From positions 682,001 through 746,000 of the forward strand of contig NZ_CP025228.1 of NCBI RefSeq assembly GCF_004102025.1: 64,000 nucleotides of DNA, given 5' to 3'. The notes under the pieces were generated by a model. The model had not been told where the DNA came from, made no database searches, and saw only the letters and a program-made list of their open reading frames with translations. The number at the start of each line of letters is the position of its first letter. The stretch's first letter is position 1. This document shows, one piece after another, positions 51,610-61,668 of this stretch. The DNA is from Actinomyces qiguomingii. GTDB taxonomy: Bacteria > Actinomycetota > Actinomycetes > Actinomycetales > Actinomycetaceae. The translations under genes were made by a program, and so were the position numbers.

Positions 51610-52539
51610 ATGGCCATGTCTGCAAGCGTTGTCGTCATCGGGTCGATCAACCAGGATGTCACGGTCACCGTGGACCGCTTCCCCGAGCCGGGGGAGACCC
51701 TGTACACCCGCTCGCTCAGCTACCGTCTGGGCGGCAAGGGCGCCAATCAGGCCGCCGCAGCCGCCCATGCCGGCGCCCGGTCCAGCTTCGTCGGACGCGT
51801 CGGCTCCGATGCCGCCGGACCTGCCCTTTGTGAAGAGCTCGCCGGCCACGGCGTTGACGTGACCGGCCTCCTCGTCGACGAGGGCACCACCGGCTCCGCC
51901 TTCATCACCGTGTCCGCCACTGGGGAGAACACCATCCTGATCGACGCCGGTGCCAACGGCCGGGTCACGGCCCGGCAGGCCACTGAAGCGGCCGCGACGC
52001 TGGGGCGGGCGGACGTCGTCGTCCTCCAGGGCGAGATTCCGGCAGCTGCCAATGCCGCCGCCATCGCCGCCGCTCGCGGGGCCGGGGCGAGGACGATCCT
52101 CAACCTCGCACCGGTCTACGACATCGCCCCGCAGGACCTCGCCGCGGTGGACATCCTCGTGGTCAATGAGACCGAGGCCGGCCTGGTCCTCGGCCGCCCG
52201 GCTCCGAGCGGCACCGATGAGGCGCTCGGTGCCGCCGCCCGTCTGGCCGAGCGCGGTCCGCGCCGCATCCTGATCACCCTCGGCGGTGCTGGAGCGGTCT
52301 GGCATGACGCCTTTGCTGCCGATGGCCCGCGGGGCGCCCATGTCGAGGCCATCGCCGCCGGCCCCGTCGTGGACACCACCGGAGCGGGAGACGCATCCGT
52401 GGGTGCGCTGGCGGCCGCCCTCGCACTCGGCCTGGACTTCGAACGGGCCGTATCGCAGGCCATGCGGGCGGGGTCGGCCGCGGTTCTCTCTGCGGGTGCG
52501 GCCGCCTCCTACGGGGCGATCAAGTCCATTGAGATCTGA
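51610..52539 (+). CDS. Ribokinase-like PfkB sugar kinase
   Basis: A 309-residue kinase with ribokinase-type motifs: GSINQDVTVTVDRFPEPGET at the start, the GGKGANQA sugar-binding loop, VNETEAGLVLG, and the C-terminal DTTGAGDASVGALAAAL with the catalytic aspartate. It is the last gene of the PTS operon. Ribose is the usual substrate of close relatives, but ribose is not a PTS sugar, so another substrate, or an inner role for a released sugar, is likely. Confidence 0.85.
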   Translation: MAMSASVVVIGSINQDVTVTVDRFPEPGETLYTRSLSYRLGGKGANQAAAAAHAGARSSFVGRVGSDAAGPALCEELAGHGVDVTGLLVDEGTTGSAFITVSATGENTILIDAGANGRVTARQATEAAATLGRADVVVLQGEIPAAANAAAIAAARGAGARTILNLAPVYDIAPQDLAAVDILVVNETEAGLVLGRPAPSGTDEALGAAARLAERGPRRILITLGGAGAVWHDAFAADGPRGAHVEAIAAGPVVDTTGAGDASVGALAAALALGLDFERAVSQAMRAGSAAVLSAGAAASYGAIKSIEI

Positions 52540-52605
52540 CAACCGGGCCGACGATTCCGTGTCACTCCGCCGAATCGGCGCCGGATGCTCGGTCGTGACA
52601 TGCGC

Positions 52606-52658
52606 TTGACAAAAGACGGAGTGAATAGGACACTTGAGTGGCCATTCATAGCCGAATG
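52606..52658 (+). promoter_or_regulatory. Promoter and CATTC-N6-GAATG operator of the probable apiose operon
   Basis: TTGACA (52606-52611) and a weak GACACT (52629-52634) are 17 bp apart. CATTC-ATAGCC-GAATG (52643-52658) follows at the expected transcription start. It heads the long operon from 52719 to about 61541. Confidence 0.65.
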
Positions 52659-52718
52659 AGTATGTCAATGTTGGCGGCTCATCCCTGAACCGCCATGTCG
52701 AGCGAGGAGGCTCACGCG

Positions 52719-53372
52719 ATGGCACGTACCAATAAGACCCGTGGCGGACGCCCCTGGGGCGTCATCGTCAAAGCCGGCGGAGCGGTGGCGATACTCGCTG
52801 TCTGCTTCTTCGGTACGACCTTCATGACACCGGAGGAGGCGGAGGCCCTGCTCACCGCCGGGTCCACGGATCCGGTCGCCTACGCCGAAGAGCACTACGA
52901 CTCCACCATCACCTACATCAACGACAGCGCCACCGACCTGGCCGGGCTCATCGAAGATCTTCGGGCCGATGAGCAGGGCACCAGCGAGGAACTGGGCAAG
53001 CGCGACGGCGAGGCCGCCTACACCTTCGCAGTAACCACCACGGGAACCGTGCAGGAGGGCGGATTCGGTCAGGTCGATCTCGCCGTCGAAGGCGTTCCCT
53101 CCGACGTCACCGTCTCCGTTCAGACCGGCCCCGCCGTCATGGGAACGGCGCTGCGGGACGTCACCGGCGAAGTCACCTTTGACATGTTCGAGAACCAGAT
53201 CGACTACGCCCAGGTGGGACTTTCGCTAAACGATCCGCTCAAGACCGGGGTGCTCGCCGACAACGACCTGACCTCCATGATCGGCCAGGAGATCACCGTG
53301 GTCGGCGCCTTCGCCTACTCCGATCCCACGCATGTCGTCATCACCCCCATCTCGATCCAGGCGGCGTCATGA
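52719..53372 (+). CDS. DUF2291-family membrane-anchored protein
   Basis: A 217-residue protein with one N-terminal membrane helix (about 15-35) and an extracytoplasmic domain. Length and position ahead of RbsABC-like genes match the DUF2291 family, which accompanies CUT2 importers and has no established biochemical function. The ATG at 52719 is 8 nt after GAGGAGG; an earlier in-frame ATG at 52695 has no site. It overlaps the ATPase gene by 4 bp. Confidence 0.75.
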   Translation: MARTNKTRGGRPWGVIVKAGGAVAILAVCFFGTTFMTPEEAEALLTAGSTDPVAYAEEHYDSTITYINDSATDLAGLIEDLRADEQGTSEELGKRDGEAAYTFAVTTTGTVQEGGFGQVDLAVEGVPSDVTVSVQTGPAVMGTALRDVTGEVTFDMFENQIDYAQVGLSLNDPLKTGVLADNDLTSMIGQEITVVGAFAYSDPTHVVITPISIQAAS

Positions 53373-54961
53373 CCCTGAATGAGAACGCCCCGGTCGTCCT
53401 TGCCGGCCGTGGCATCACTAAGGCCTTCGGGGCCACCCATGCCCTGCGCGGCGTCGACTTCGAAATCCGGCGGGGTGAGGTGGTGGCCCTCATCGGAGAG
53501 AACGGCGCCGGTAAATCCACCCTCATGAAGATCCTGTCCGGGGTGCAGCCGCCGACCTCCGGCACAATCGAGCTCGACGGCGAGCCCATCACCTTCGCCG
53601 ACACCACCGATGCCGTGGCACACGGTGTTGGCATCGTCCACCAGGAGCTCAACCTGTGCCCCAACCTGTCGGTGGTGGACAACATCTTCCTCGGCCGCGA
53701 GCTCACCTCGCCCACCGGTATCGCACGCTCACGCCAGCGGGAGCAGGCAGTTGAGGCGCTCGCCCGTCTGGAGGAGCCGATCGACCCCGACGCCCTCGTG
53801 GGGGACCTGCGGCTGGGGCAGCAGCAGCTGGTGGAGATCGCTCGCACTCTGGTGGAGGGGGCGCGTGTGCTCATCATGGACGAGCCGACTTCCGCATTGT
53901 CGGCCACCGAGGTGAAGGTGCTCTTCCGCATCATCCGGGAGCTGACCGCCGACGGCGTTGCCATCGTCTACATCTCCCACCACATGGACGAGTGCCTGGA
54001 GATCGCGGACACCGCGGTCATCCTGCGTGACGGCCGGCACGTCGCCACCGCACCCATGGCGGATGTGGATCTGCCCTGGATCGTGAAGACCATGGCCGGC
54101 CGTGAGCAATCCGACCTGTTCACGGCCATCACGGCCGCTGCCGGTGAGCCGATTCTGGAAATAGAGAATCTGGTGGTGCCGGACCCGGCGAATCCCTCAC
54201 GCATCGCCGTCGACAACCTCTCACTCACCGTGCGTGAGGGTGAGATCGTCGCCATCTACGGGCTCATGGGCGCCGGACGCACCGAGCTGCTGGAGACTCT
54301 TGCCGGACGGCATACCGCGGTCTCGGGTCGGATCCTGCTTGACGGAAGGGACGTCTCCCACGCTCCCATCGGCGAGCGGATCGACGCCGGGCTTGTCTTG
54401 TCCCCGGAGGACCGGCAGGCCGACGGCATCGTCCAACTCATGAGCGTAGGGCGCAATATGAGCCTGGCCGCGCTGAGCATTCTCACTCGCGGCGGGCAGG
54501 TCAAGCGCAGGCAAGAGGCCAAAGAGGTGCGCCACGGCATTGAGGCCGTGCGCATCAAGACCGAGTCCCCGAGCATTGGCATCACCTCCCTTTCCGGCGG
54601 TAATCAGCAGAAGGTTGTCATCGCCAAGGCGCTGATGACCGCGCCCCGCATGCTGCTGATGGATGAGCCCACGCGCGGAATCGACATCGGCGCCAAATCG
54701 GACATCTTCTCCACCATGGCCGAGGTGGCGAGCACCAAGGTCGGCGTCCTGTTCGCCACCTCCGAGCTGTCCGAGGCCCTGGGCGCCTCCACGCGCCTGA
54801 TCGTCATGGCACGCGGACGGATTGTGGCCGACCTCGACCCGCGCACCACCACCCGCGACCAGGTCATGGCCGCAACCGGTGAACAGATCACAACTACCCA
54901 CGACCAAGCCGCGCCCGCTCACACCGCGGCCAGTGACACGAAGGACGAGGACCGAGCATGA
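53369..54961 (+). CDS. Sugar ABC transporter ATPase, RbsA type
   Basis: A 530-residue double ATPase. First half: Walker A GENGAGKST, signature LRLGQQQLVEIARTL, Walker B LIMDEPTSAL. Second half: GLMGAGRTE, signature LSGGNQQKVVIAKAL and LLMDEPTRGID. It belongs to the CUT2 class and overlaps both neighbours by 4 bp. It powers uptake through the RbsC-type permease that follows. Confidence 0.93.
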   Translation: MTLNENAPVVLAGRGITKAFGATHALRGVDFEIRRGEVVALIGENGAGKSTLMKILSGVQPPTSGTIELDGEPITFADTTDAVAHGVGIVHQELNLCPNLSVVDNIFLGRELTSPTGIARSRQREQAVEALARLEEPIDPDALVGDLRLGQQQLVEIARTLVEGARVLIMDEPTSALSATEVKVLFRIIRELTADGVAIVYISHHMDECLEIADTAVILRDGRHVATAPMADVDLPWIVKTMAGREQSDLFTAITAAAGEPILEIENLVVPDPANPSRIAVDNLSLTVREGEIVAIYGLMGAGRTELLETLAGRHTAVSGRILLDGRDVSHAPIGERIDAGLVLSPEDRQADGIVQLMSVGRNMSLAALSILTRGGQVKRRQEAKEVRHGIEAVRIKTESPSIGITSLSGGNQQKVVIAKALMTAPRMLLMDEPTRGIDIGAKSDIFSTMAEVASTKVGVLFATSELSEALGASTRLIVMARGRIVADLDPRTTTRDQVMAATGEQITTTHDQAAPAHTAASDTKDEDRA

Positions 54962-56079
54962 CCCCCGCACCCACCCAGAATTCCGGCCTGCGCATCGGCA
55001 ATCGGAGCATCGGCGAGTTCCTCATGGCGCAACGCGCCTTCATCGCCCTGCTCGTGCTGATCGTCATCTTCGCCTCGCTGTCCGATTCCTTCCTCACGGC
55101 CACCAACCTGGTGACCATGACCAAGCACGTCGCCTACAACGCACTACTCAGCCTGGGCATGCTACTGGTCATCCTCACCGGTGGTATCGACCTGTCAATC
55201 GGCTCCATCGTCGGCCTGTCCGGTGTCATCGCCGGCGTCATGCTCAAGGGGCTGCACCTGTCGGTCTTCGATCTCAACGCCTACCCGTCGGTGCTCGTCG
55301 TAGTGATTGTCGCCCTGCTGGTGGGCACCTGCGTTGGAGCGATCAACGGGATGCTGATAACCAGATTCAACGTCGCCCCCTTCATCGCCACCCTGGGCAC
55401 CATGTATATGGCGCGCGGAGCGGCCCTGCTCATCTCCAAGGGTGCCACCTACCCGGATCTGGCTGGCGAGGAGGCCTTCGGCAACACGGGCTTCTCCTTC
55501 CTGGGGGTGTCTCGTCCACTCGGACTGCCCACCAGCGTGTGGCTGATGATCATATTCGGGGTCATCATCGCCCTGGTCGTCGCCCGCGCCCCCTTCGGCC
55601 GCTGGCTCTACGCCGTCGGCGGCAATGAACGCGCCGCCGAGTTGTCCGGTGTGCCTGTAAAGCGCGTGAAAATGCGGGTGTACATGGTTTCCGGTGCCAT
55701 GGCGGCACTGGCCGGCCTGATCATCGCCTCTGAACTGACTGCGGCCGCCCCGGCCGCCGGGGAGACCTATGAGATGAACGCGATCGCGGCCGTCGTCATC
55801 GGCGGCGCCTCACTGGCGGGCGGTCGTGGCGACGTTAAGGGCGCCCTGATCGGCGCCTTCGTCATCGGCTTCCTGAATGACGGGCTGGTTCTGGTCGGTG
55901 TGTCCTCGTTCTGGCAGACCTTCCTCAAGGGCCTGGTGATCGTCCTGGCCGTCATGCTCGACCAGGGGCAGCAGCGCCTGGAGCGCTCCCGCGCCGCCGC
56001 CCAGGCCGCGCAGGAGGTCAAACGGGAGGCCGCCCGCATTGAGCGGGCGGCGACCACTGCCGGCGGCGGTCCGGCCTGA
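54958..56079 (+). CDS. Sugar ABC transporter permease, RbsC type
   Basis: A 373-residue membrane protein with about eight to ten helices. Motifs include ILTGGIDLSIGSIVGLSGV, FNVAPFIATLGTMYMARG and FGRWLYAVGGNERAAELSG. The C-terminal 35 residues are charged and cytoplasmic. It pairs with the preceding ATPase and the binding protein 44 bp downstream. Confidence 0.92.
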   Translation: MTPAPTQNSGLRIGNRSIGEFLMAQRAFIALLVLIVIFASLSDSFLTATNLVTMTKHVAYNALLSLGMLLVILTGGIDLSIGSIVGLSGVIAGVMLKGLHLSVFDLNAYPSVLVVVIVALLVGTCVGAINGMLITRFNVAPFIATLGTMYMARGAALLISKGATYPDLAGEEAFGNTGFSFLGVSRPLGLPTSVWLMIIFGVIIALVVARAPFGRWLYAVGGNERAAELSGVPVKRVKMRVYMVSGAMAALAGLIIASELTAAAPAAGETYEMNAIAAVVIGGASLAGGRGDVKGALIGAFVIGFLNDGLVLVGVSSFWQTFLKGLVIVLAVMLDQGQQRLERSRAAAQAAQEVKREAARIERAATTAGGGPA

Positions 56080-56123
56080 TCTCGGCGAACTATGAGTAAA
56101 ACGGAAAAGAAGCGGAAACCATC

Positions 56124-57128
56124 ATGACATCCACCATCACCTCCCTCAGATCATCAACGAGTCACCCCTCCCGCCGCTCAGTGCTGCGTGCCGGGGCGTT
56201 AGGGGCTCTTGCCATTCCCCTCCTGCCCTGTGCGAGTGCGTGCTCCAGAAGTGGTGACTCCAACTACTTCGCGGTCATTACTCCGTCTCACGACAACCCT
56301 TTCTTCAAGACGGAGGCCGAGGCCGCCGTCGCCGCGGCCAGGGCGCTCGGCTATACCGCGGACGCCTTCTCCCATGAGGACGACGTGAACACCCAATCCG
56401 AACTCTTCGACACCGCCATCTCCCGGAATGCGGCGGCGATCATTGTGGACAACGCCGGCGCGGATTCCACCGAGGGCGCGGTCCGCAAGGCGGTTGAGGC
56501 CGGCATCCCCGTCTTCCTCATTGACCGCGAGATCAACGCCGCCGGACTCGCCGTCGCGCAGATCGTCGCCAACAACTCCCAGGGCGCCGCTCTGGTCGCG
56601 GAGAAGCTCGCTGACACCCTCCAGGGCCGGGGGCGCTACTACGAGTTGTTCGGCCGGGAGACGGACACCAATGCCCAGGTGCGGTCCACGGCCTTCCACT
56701 CCGTGCTCGACCAGTACCCAGGAATGGAACTCGTCGGCACCGAGACTGCCAGCTGGGACCAGCAGCTCGGCTACCAGAAGGTCGAGACCCTGTTGCAGCG
56801 CGACCCGAACGTGCAGGCGATCATCTGCGGCAATGACACCATGGCGGTGGGCGCCGTGGCGGCGGTGCAGCAGGCGGGCAAGACCGACGACATCCTGGTG
56901 ATCGGTTTCGACGGCTCCCCGGACGCGGTCAAGGCGATCAAGGAGGGCACCATGCTCGCCACCGGCATGCAGCCGGCCGTGCGTATTTCCGAGATGGCCG
57001 TGGAGCAGGCTGATGCCTACATCAAGAACGGCGAGACCGGGAAGAAGGAGAAGCAGCTCGTGGACTGCATCCTGATCGACCAGACCAACGCCGATCGTTA
57101 CACGCTCTTCGAGCTCGAGGAGGGATGA
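56124..57128 (+). CDS. Sugar-binding protein, RbsB type
   Basis: A 334-residue extracytoplasmic binding protein with a twin-arginine-type signal (SRRSVLRAG) and a lipobox-like cysteine (LPCASAC region), followed by the type-1 periplasmic fold: ITPSHDNPFFKTEAEAA, FLIDREINAAG, ICGNDTMAVGA and VIGFDGSPDA. This group includes binding proteins for pentoses such as D-apiose and for erythritol-like compounds. The kinase and isomerase genes downstream argue for a pentose. Confidence 0.87.
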   Translation: MTSTITSLRSSTSHPSRRSVLRAGALGALAIPLLPCASACSRSGDSNYFAVITPSHDNPFFKTEAEAAVAAARALGYTADAFSHEDDVNTQSELFDTAISRNAAAIIVDNAGADSTEGAVRKAVEAGIPVFLIDREINAAGLAVAQIVANNSQGAALVAEKLADTLQGRGRYYELFGRETDTNAQVRSTAFHSVLDQYPGMELVGTETASWDQQLGYQKVETLLQRDPNVQAIICGNDTMAVGAVAAVQQAGKTDDILVIGFDGSPDAVKAIKEGTMLATGMQPAVRISEMAVEQADAYIKNGETGKKEKQLVDCILIDQTNADRYTLFELEEG

Positions 57129-57132
57129 ACGC

Positions 57133-58602
57133 ATGGGCGACACGGCTGCACGGAAACAGGCGGGGAAGGCGCCTGCCTACGTCCTTGCCCTTGATGAGGG
57201 CACCACCAACGCCAAGGCCTTCGCCATCGCCCCCGACGGCGCCATTCTGTCTTCCGGCTCCGCCCCCGTGGACGTCTCCTATCCCCGCCCCGGCTGGGTG
57301 GAGCAGAACGCCGACGCCGTGTGGAACGCCCAGTGCGCCGCCATCCGGGAGTGCCTGGCCGGGGTGGAGGGCACCCCGGCGGGCATCGCCATCTCCAATC
57401 AGCGCGAATCCGTGGTCGCCTGGGATGGTGCCACCGGCCAGGCACTGGCGCCGATGCTCGGCTGGCAGGACTCCCGCACCGCCGAGTTCTGCGACTGGCT
57501 GCGCTCCCCGGACCGCGAGTTCGCCGTCGCCTCCACCACGGGCCTGAGCCTGGATCCCATGTTCTCCGCCCCCAAGATGCGCTATCTGCTGGACCGGGTC
57601 GGTTCCGGGGACGTCCGCATCGGCACCGTGGACTCCTGGCTTGTGGCCCGCTTGACCGGTCAGGCCGCCTATGTCATTGAGGCCGGCAATGCCTCCCGCA
57701 CGCTGCTGCTGGATCTGGCCACCCTCGATTGGTCGCCCGCCATGTGCGAGCTGTTCGGCATCGATCGCGCCGTGCTGCCCGACGTCGCCCCCTCCAATGC
57801 GGACTTCGGCGCCACCGCCGGACTGGACTTCCTGCCCGACGGCGTGCCGATCGTGGGGGTGCTCGGGGACTCCCATGCCGCCCTGTTCGGCCACGGCTGC
57901 CGCACCACCGCCGAGGGCAAGGCCACCTATGGCACTGGCTCGTCGGTGATGATCCCCTCCGGTACGGACCGGGGTGTCCGCCAGGGAGTGTCCACCACTG
58001 TCGCCTGGCTTACCGACACCCCTATGTACGGGCATGAGGGCAATATCGTCGCCTCCGGCACCGCCATGGACTGGACCGCCCGGCTGCTGGGCGTAAAACC
58101 CGGCCGTGAGCTGGATGAGCTGGCCGCTACCGTCCCAGACTCCGGTGGCGTCAGCCTGGTGCCCGCCTTCACCGGACTGGGTGCCCCCTGGTGGGACCGT
58201 CAGGCAGTCGGCATCATCTGCGGGCTCACCGCCGGCACGGGCCAAGGACACGTAGCCCGCGCCGCCCTGGAGGCCGTCGCGCACCAGATCGCCGACGTCG
58301 TCGCGGCCCTGGACACCTCCGACTTGCAGGTCCTTCATGCCGACGGCGGCGCCACCGCCTCGCGCCTGCTTATGCAGTGCCAGGCGGACCTGCTCGGCCG
58401 TGACGTAGTGGTGGCCGCCAACGCGGAGGTCTCCGCCCTGGGGGCCGCCCTGATGGGATTCGCCCGACTGGGCTGGGAACTGCCCGCAGTCTCGCAGCAG
58501 GAGGGCAGACGCTTCCGGCCCATGTTGGACGACGCCGCCCGTGGCGCCGCCCGGGCCGGGTGGCGTGAGGCTCTGGCCCGGTCCCGAGCCACGCCGGCCT
58601 AG
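57133..58602 (+). CDS. aplK: FGGY-family carbohydrate kinase, probable apulose kinase
   Basis: A 489-residue kinase with the glycerol-kinase-like N-terminus [15 protein letters not shown], the [12 protein letters not shown] motif, [21 protein letters not shown] and the C-terminal [15 protein letters not shown] loop. In the D-apiose transketolase pathway such a kinase makes apulose-4-phosphate. Alternatives are erythrulose or xylulose kinase. Assignment rests on the neighbouring isomerase-like and split transketolase genes. GGAGG lies before the ATG. Confidence 0.65.
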   Translation: MGDTAARKQAGKAPAYVLALDEGTTNAKAFAIAPDGAILSSGSAPVDVSYPRPGWVEQNADAVWNAQCAAIRECLAGVEGTPAGIAISNQRESVVAWDGATGQALAPMLGWQDSRTAEFCDWLRSPDREFAVASTTGLSLDPMFSAPKMRYLLDRVGSGDVRIGTVDSWLVARLTGQAAYVIEAGNASRTLLLDLATLDWSPAMCELFGIDRAVLPDVAPSNADFGATAGLDFLPDGVPIVGVLGDSHAALFGHGCRTTAEGKATYGTGSSVMIPSGTDRGVRQGVSTTVAWLTDTPMYGHEGNIVASGTAMDWTARLLGVKPGRELDELAATVPDSGGVSLVPAFTGLGAPWWDRQAVGIICGLTAGTGQGHVARAALEAVAHQIADVVAALDTSDLQVLHADGGATASRLLMQCQADLLGRDVVVAANAEVSALGAALMGFARLGWELPAVSQQEGRRFRPMLDDAARGAARAGWREALARSRATPA

Positions 58603-58672
58603 CCGGCCGCGATCACCTGCCAACAAGAACACAACCCAACACAACACAACTACGACTGGAGTTGAACAACCA

Positions 58673-59656
58673 ATGTCTGACACCCCCGTTTTCGGCGCGG
58701 GCCTGTGGAACTTTGCCACCTACGTCGACCGCTACGCCACCGACGGCTACGGTGAGCCGCGCTCCACCATCGAGCAGATCGAGCTGGCCGCCGAGGTCGG
58801 CGATATCAGCTATGTGGACCTGAACTATCCCTTCACGTCCGGTGTGAGCCTCGACGACGTCAAGGCTGCGCTGGAGCGCACCGGCCTTAAGGCCATCGGC
58901 GTGACCCCGGACATCTACCTGCGTGAGCACCAAATGGGCGCTTTCACCAACCCCGATCCGGATAAGCGCGCCTGCGCCATGGCGATCATTCAAGGCGCCG
59001 CCGACGCCGTACGCGAGCTCGGTGCCCGCTACGTGAAGATCTGGCCCGGGCAGGACGGCTTTGACTACCCCTTCCAGGTCGACTACAAAGAACTCAGCCG
59101 CCTGGCGGTGGAGGGCATGCGTGATCTGGCCCAGGCCAACCCGGATCTGAAGTTCGTCATTGAGTACAAGCCGCGCGAGCCCCGCACCCACATGTTCTGG
59201 TCCTCGGCCGCCAAGACCGTACTGGGAATCCAGCAGATGGGCGTTGACAATGTGGGTGTGCTTCTGGACTTCGGGCACGCCCTGTTCGGCGGCGAGGCAC
59301 CCGCCGAGGCCGCCCAGTTGCTCATCGACCACGGCCTGCTATGGGGCATGGATGTCAATGACAACTACCGCGGCTGGGATGATGACATGGTGGTCGGCAC
59401 CGTCCACATCACCGAGATTTTCGAGTTCTTCTACACGTTGAAGAAGAATGGCTGGGAGGGAGTCTGGCAGCTGGACCAGTTCCCCTTCAGGGAGGACGCC
59501 GTCGACAACGCCCGCACCTCCATCCGCTTCCTCAAGGCCCTGCACCGCGCCCTGGACCACCTCGACGAGGCGGCACTGGCCGATGCCCAGGCCCGGCAGG
59601 ATCCGCTGGCCGCCCAGCGGATCGTCCAGGACGCCCTGCTGACCTGCATGGCCTGA
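58673..59656 (+). CDS. Xylose-isomerase-like TIM-barrel protein, probable D-apiose isomerase
   Basis: A 327-residue protein of the AP-endonuclease-2/xylose-isomerase-like barrel superfamily. Likely metal and substrate residues lie at strand ends: [35 protein letters not shown] and [11 protein letters not shown]. It is not similar to the XylA in this window. In the known transketolase route for D-apiose, an isomerase of this general fold turns D-apiose into D-apulose. The ATG at 58673 follows TGGAG; upstream open frame lies within the kinase gene. Other aldose-ketose isomerisations cannot be excluded. Confidence 0.6.
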   Translation: MSDTPVFGAGLWNFATYVDRYATDGYGEPRSTIEQIELAAEVGDISYVDLNYPFTSGVSLDDVKAALERTGLKAIGVTPDIYLREHQMGAFTNPDPDKRACAMAIIQGAADAVRELGARYVKIWPGQDGFDYPFQVDYKELSRLAVEGMRDLAQANPDLKFVIEYKPREPRTHMFWSSAAKTVLGIQQMGVDNVGVLLDFGHALFGGEAPAEAAQLLIDHGLLWGMDVNDNYRGWDDDMVVGTVHITEIFEFFYTLKKNGWEGVWQLDQFPFREDAVDNARTSIRFLKALHRALDHLDEAALADAQARQDPLAAQRIVQDALLTCMA

Positions 59657-59688
59657 GGTCCGGACCGGGTGACGCGTGAGGAGCAGAC

Positions 59689-60567
59689 ATGACTTTCACC
59701 GTTGAACTGCCCGTACTCGGGCGTACCACGCCCGACATGAGCCGGGAAGAGGTGATTGCGCACATCAAGGAGGGCGCCCGCCTCATCCGCCGCAAGGACC
59801 TCACCCTGGTGGCGAATGCTGGTATGGGCCACTTGGGCGGAGAGTTCTCCATTACGGATGTGCTGGCCACCCTCTACCTCCACGTGCTGAACGTGACCCC
59901 GGGGAAGCTGCACGATCCCGAGCGCGACCGCCTGATCCTGTCCAAGGGGCATGCGGCCTGCGCCCTGTACACCACACTCGCCGCCTCCGGCCTGCTGGAT
60001 GTGACCGAACTTGAGACCTTCGTGCAGCCCGAGTCCCGGCTCAACGGCCACCCCAACCGCCTGTACGTGGACGCCGTCGAGGCCAACACCGGGCCGTTGG
60101 GGCACGGACTGCCGATCGCCGTCGGCCAGGCCATTGCCGCCCAGTTGGACGGCTCGCCGCGTCGGGTATTCGTCCTGACCGGGGACGGGGAGTTGCAGGA
60201 GGGCTCCAACTGGGAGGCCCTAATGTTCGCCTCCCAACGCGGCCTGGCCAATCTCTGCGTGGTTGCCGACCGCAACCACCTCCAGCAGGGTGCCACCACC
60301 GAGGACACCAACGACCTGAACCCGCTGGATGGCAAAGCCCGCGCCTTCGGCATGGAGGTGGTCGATGTGGACGCGCATGACGTTGGTGCCCTCCTGGATG
60401 CCTTCGCCAAGGTGCCGGCCGCCTCCGGCAGGCCCACCTTCATCATCGCCCATTCCCACAAGGGGCACCCGATCTCCTTCATGTCCGACGCCGTCGCCTG
60501 GCATCACAGGCTGCCCACCGATGCCGAGGTGGAGCGGGCACTAGCAGAACTGGAGGCACTGGCATGA
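59689..60567 (+). CDS. aptA: Transketolase, N-terminal subunit (probable apulose-4-phosphate transketolase A)
   Basis: A 292-residue thiamine-diphosphate subunit with GHLGGEFSITDVLATLYLHV, SKGHAACALY and the ThDP motif GDGELQEGSNWEA ending in NH. The protein corresponds to the N-terminal third of a normal transketolase. It overlaps the next gene by 4 bp, which encodes the rest. Such split enzymes of about 290 and 320 residues include AptA/AptB, which convert apulose-4-phosphate to xylulose-5-phosphate and dihydroxyacetone phosphate. GAGGAG precedes the ATG. Confidence 0.7.
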   Translation: MTFTVELPVLGRTTPDMSREEVIAHIKEGARLIRRKDLTLVANAGMGHLGGEFSITDVLATLYLHVLNVTPGKLHDPERDRLILSKGHAACALYTTLAASGLLDVTELETFVQPESRLNGHPNRLYVDAVEANTGPLGHGLPIAVGQAIAAQLDGSPRRVFVLTGDGELQEGSNWEALMFASQRGLANLCVVADRNHLQQGATTEDTNDLNPLDGKARAFGMEVVDVDAHDVGALLDAFAKVPAASGRPTFIIAHSHKGHPISFMSDAVAWHHRLPTDAEVERALAELEALA

Positions 60568-61541
60568 CCGCCGCCGAAGCCAATGCCCTATATGACTGCC
60601 GCGACGCCTTCGCGGCGGTGCTGGAGGAGCTGGGCGGGGCGGATGAGCGTATCGTCGCCGTCGTCAACGATTCCGTGGGCTCATCCAAGCTGGGAGGGTT
60701 CGCCGTCCGCTTCCCGGAGCGAATCATCAACGTCGGCATCGCCGAGCAGAACCAGGTGGGTGTGGCCGCGGGACTTGAGGGCGGCGGCAGGATTCCGGTC
60801 GTCTCCTGCGCCGGGTCCTTCCTGTCCGCGCGGGCCATGGAGCAGATCAAGATCGACGCCGCCTACTCCTACCGGCACATGGTGCTGGCCGCGCAGAGCC
60901 CGGGCCTGGCCTACGGGCAGCTCGGCAGCACCCACCACAGTGCGGAGGATGTCGCCTGGATGCGGGTGATACCCAATATGACGGTGATCGTCCCGGCCGA
61001 TCCGGTTGAGACCGCCGCCGCGGTCCGTTGGGCGGTCACCGAACACGACGGTCCCGTATACATCCGCATCTCCCGTATGAAGGTGCCCGCCGTCCACGCC
61101 TCCGACTACGTGTTCACCCCGGGACGGGCCACCATGCTGCGCGACGGCGACGACCTGACCATCATCACCAACGGCACGGTGCTGCACCGGGCGCTCGCTG
61201 CCGCGCAGGCACTGGCCGCGGAGGGTATCGGTGCGCGTGTGCTGTCCATGGCCTGCGTCAAGCCGCTCGATGAGCAGGCGGTCTTGGTGGCCGCGCAGGA
61301 GACCGGAGGCCTCATCACCGCCGAGGAGGGGCTCGCATCCGGCGGGCTCGGCGGTGCGGTGACGGAACTGGTGACCGCCCACCGGCCCGTGCCGGTGAGG
61401 CGGATTGGCATCCCGGACACCTTCGCCCCCACCGGTTCGGAGGGCCGGCTGATGGACCTCTGGGGCATCAGTGCTGACGGCATTATCGCCACCGCCAAGG
61501 AGCTGCTCGGCCGACCCGGCGCCAAGGAACCGGAGACCTGA
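60564..61541 (+). CDS. aptB: Transketolase, C-terminal subunit (probable apulose-4-phosphate transketolase B)
   Basis: A 325-residue partner of the preceding subunit. The pyrimidine-binding domain holds the conserved catalytic glutamate in NVGIAEQNQVGVAAGL, followed by LAYGQLGSTHHSAEDVAWMR and the C-terminal domain (ITNGTVLHRAL, AEEGLASGGLGGAV). The two chains should form a heterotetramer with two active sites. It is the last enzyme gene of the operon, before a terminator-like stem and the SorC regulator. Confidence 0.7.
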   Translation: MTAAEANALYDCRDAFAAVLEELGGADERIVAVVNDSVGSSKLGGFAVRFPERIINVGIAEQNQVGVAAGLEGGGRIPVVSCAGSFLSARAMEQIKIDAAYSYRHMVLAAQSPGLAYGQLGSTHHSAEDVAWMRVIPNMTVIVPADPVETAAAVRWAVTEHDGPVYIRISRMKVPAVHASDYVFTPGRATMLRDGDDLTIITNGTVLHRALAAAQALAAEGIGARVLSMACVKPLDEQAVLVAAQETGGLITAEEGLASGGLGGAVTELVTAHRPVPVRRIGIPDTFAPTGSEGRLMDLWGISADGIIATAKELLGRPGAKEPET

Positions 61542-61558
61542 GCCGTCGCCAAAGCGGC

Positions 61559-61600
61559 CGGGTGCGGCCGGGACCGGCATTGCGATCTCGGCCGCACCCG
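61559..61600 (+). terminator. Terminator-like stem after the transketolase genes
   Basis: CGGGTGCGGCCG (61559-61570) pairs with CGGCCGCACCCG (61589-61600), a perfect 12-bp stem with an 18-nt loop, between aptB and the SorC gene. No U-tract follows, as is common in actinobacteria. Confidence 0.65.
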
Positions 61601-61668
61601 CGTGGTATTGCTCCCCATCGCGGTAGGTTTAGGCCCTGAGCCCTGCCTCGGGGAAAGGAATCACGCCG

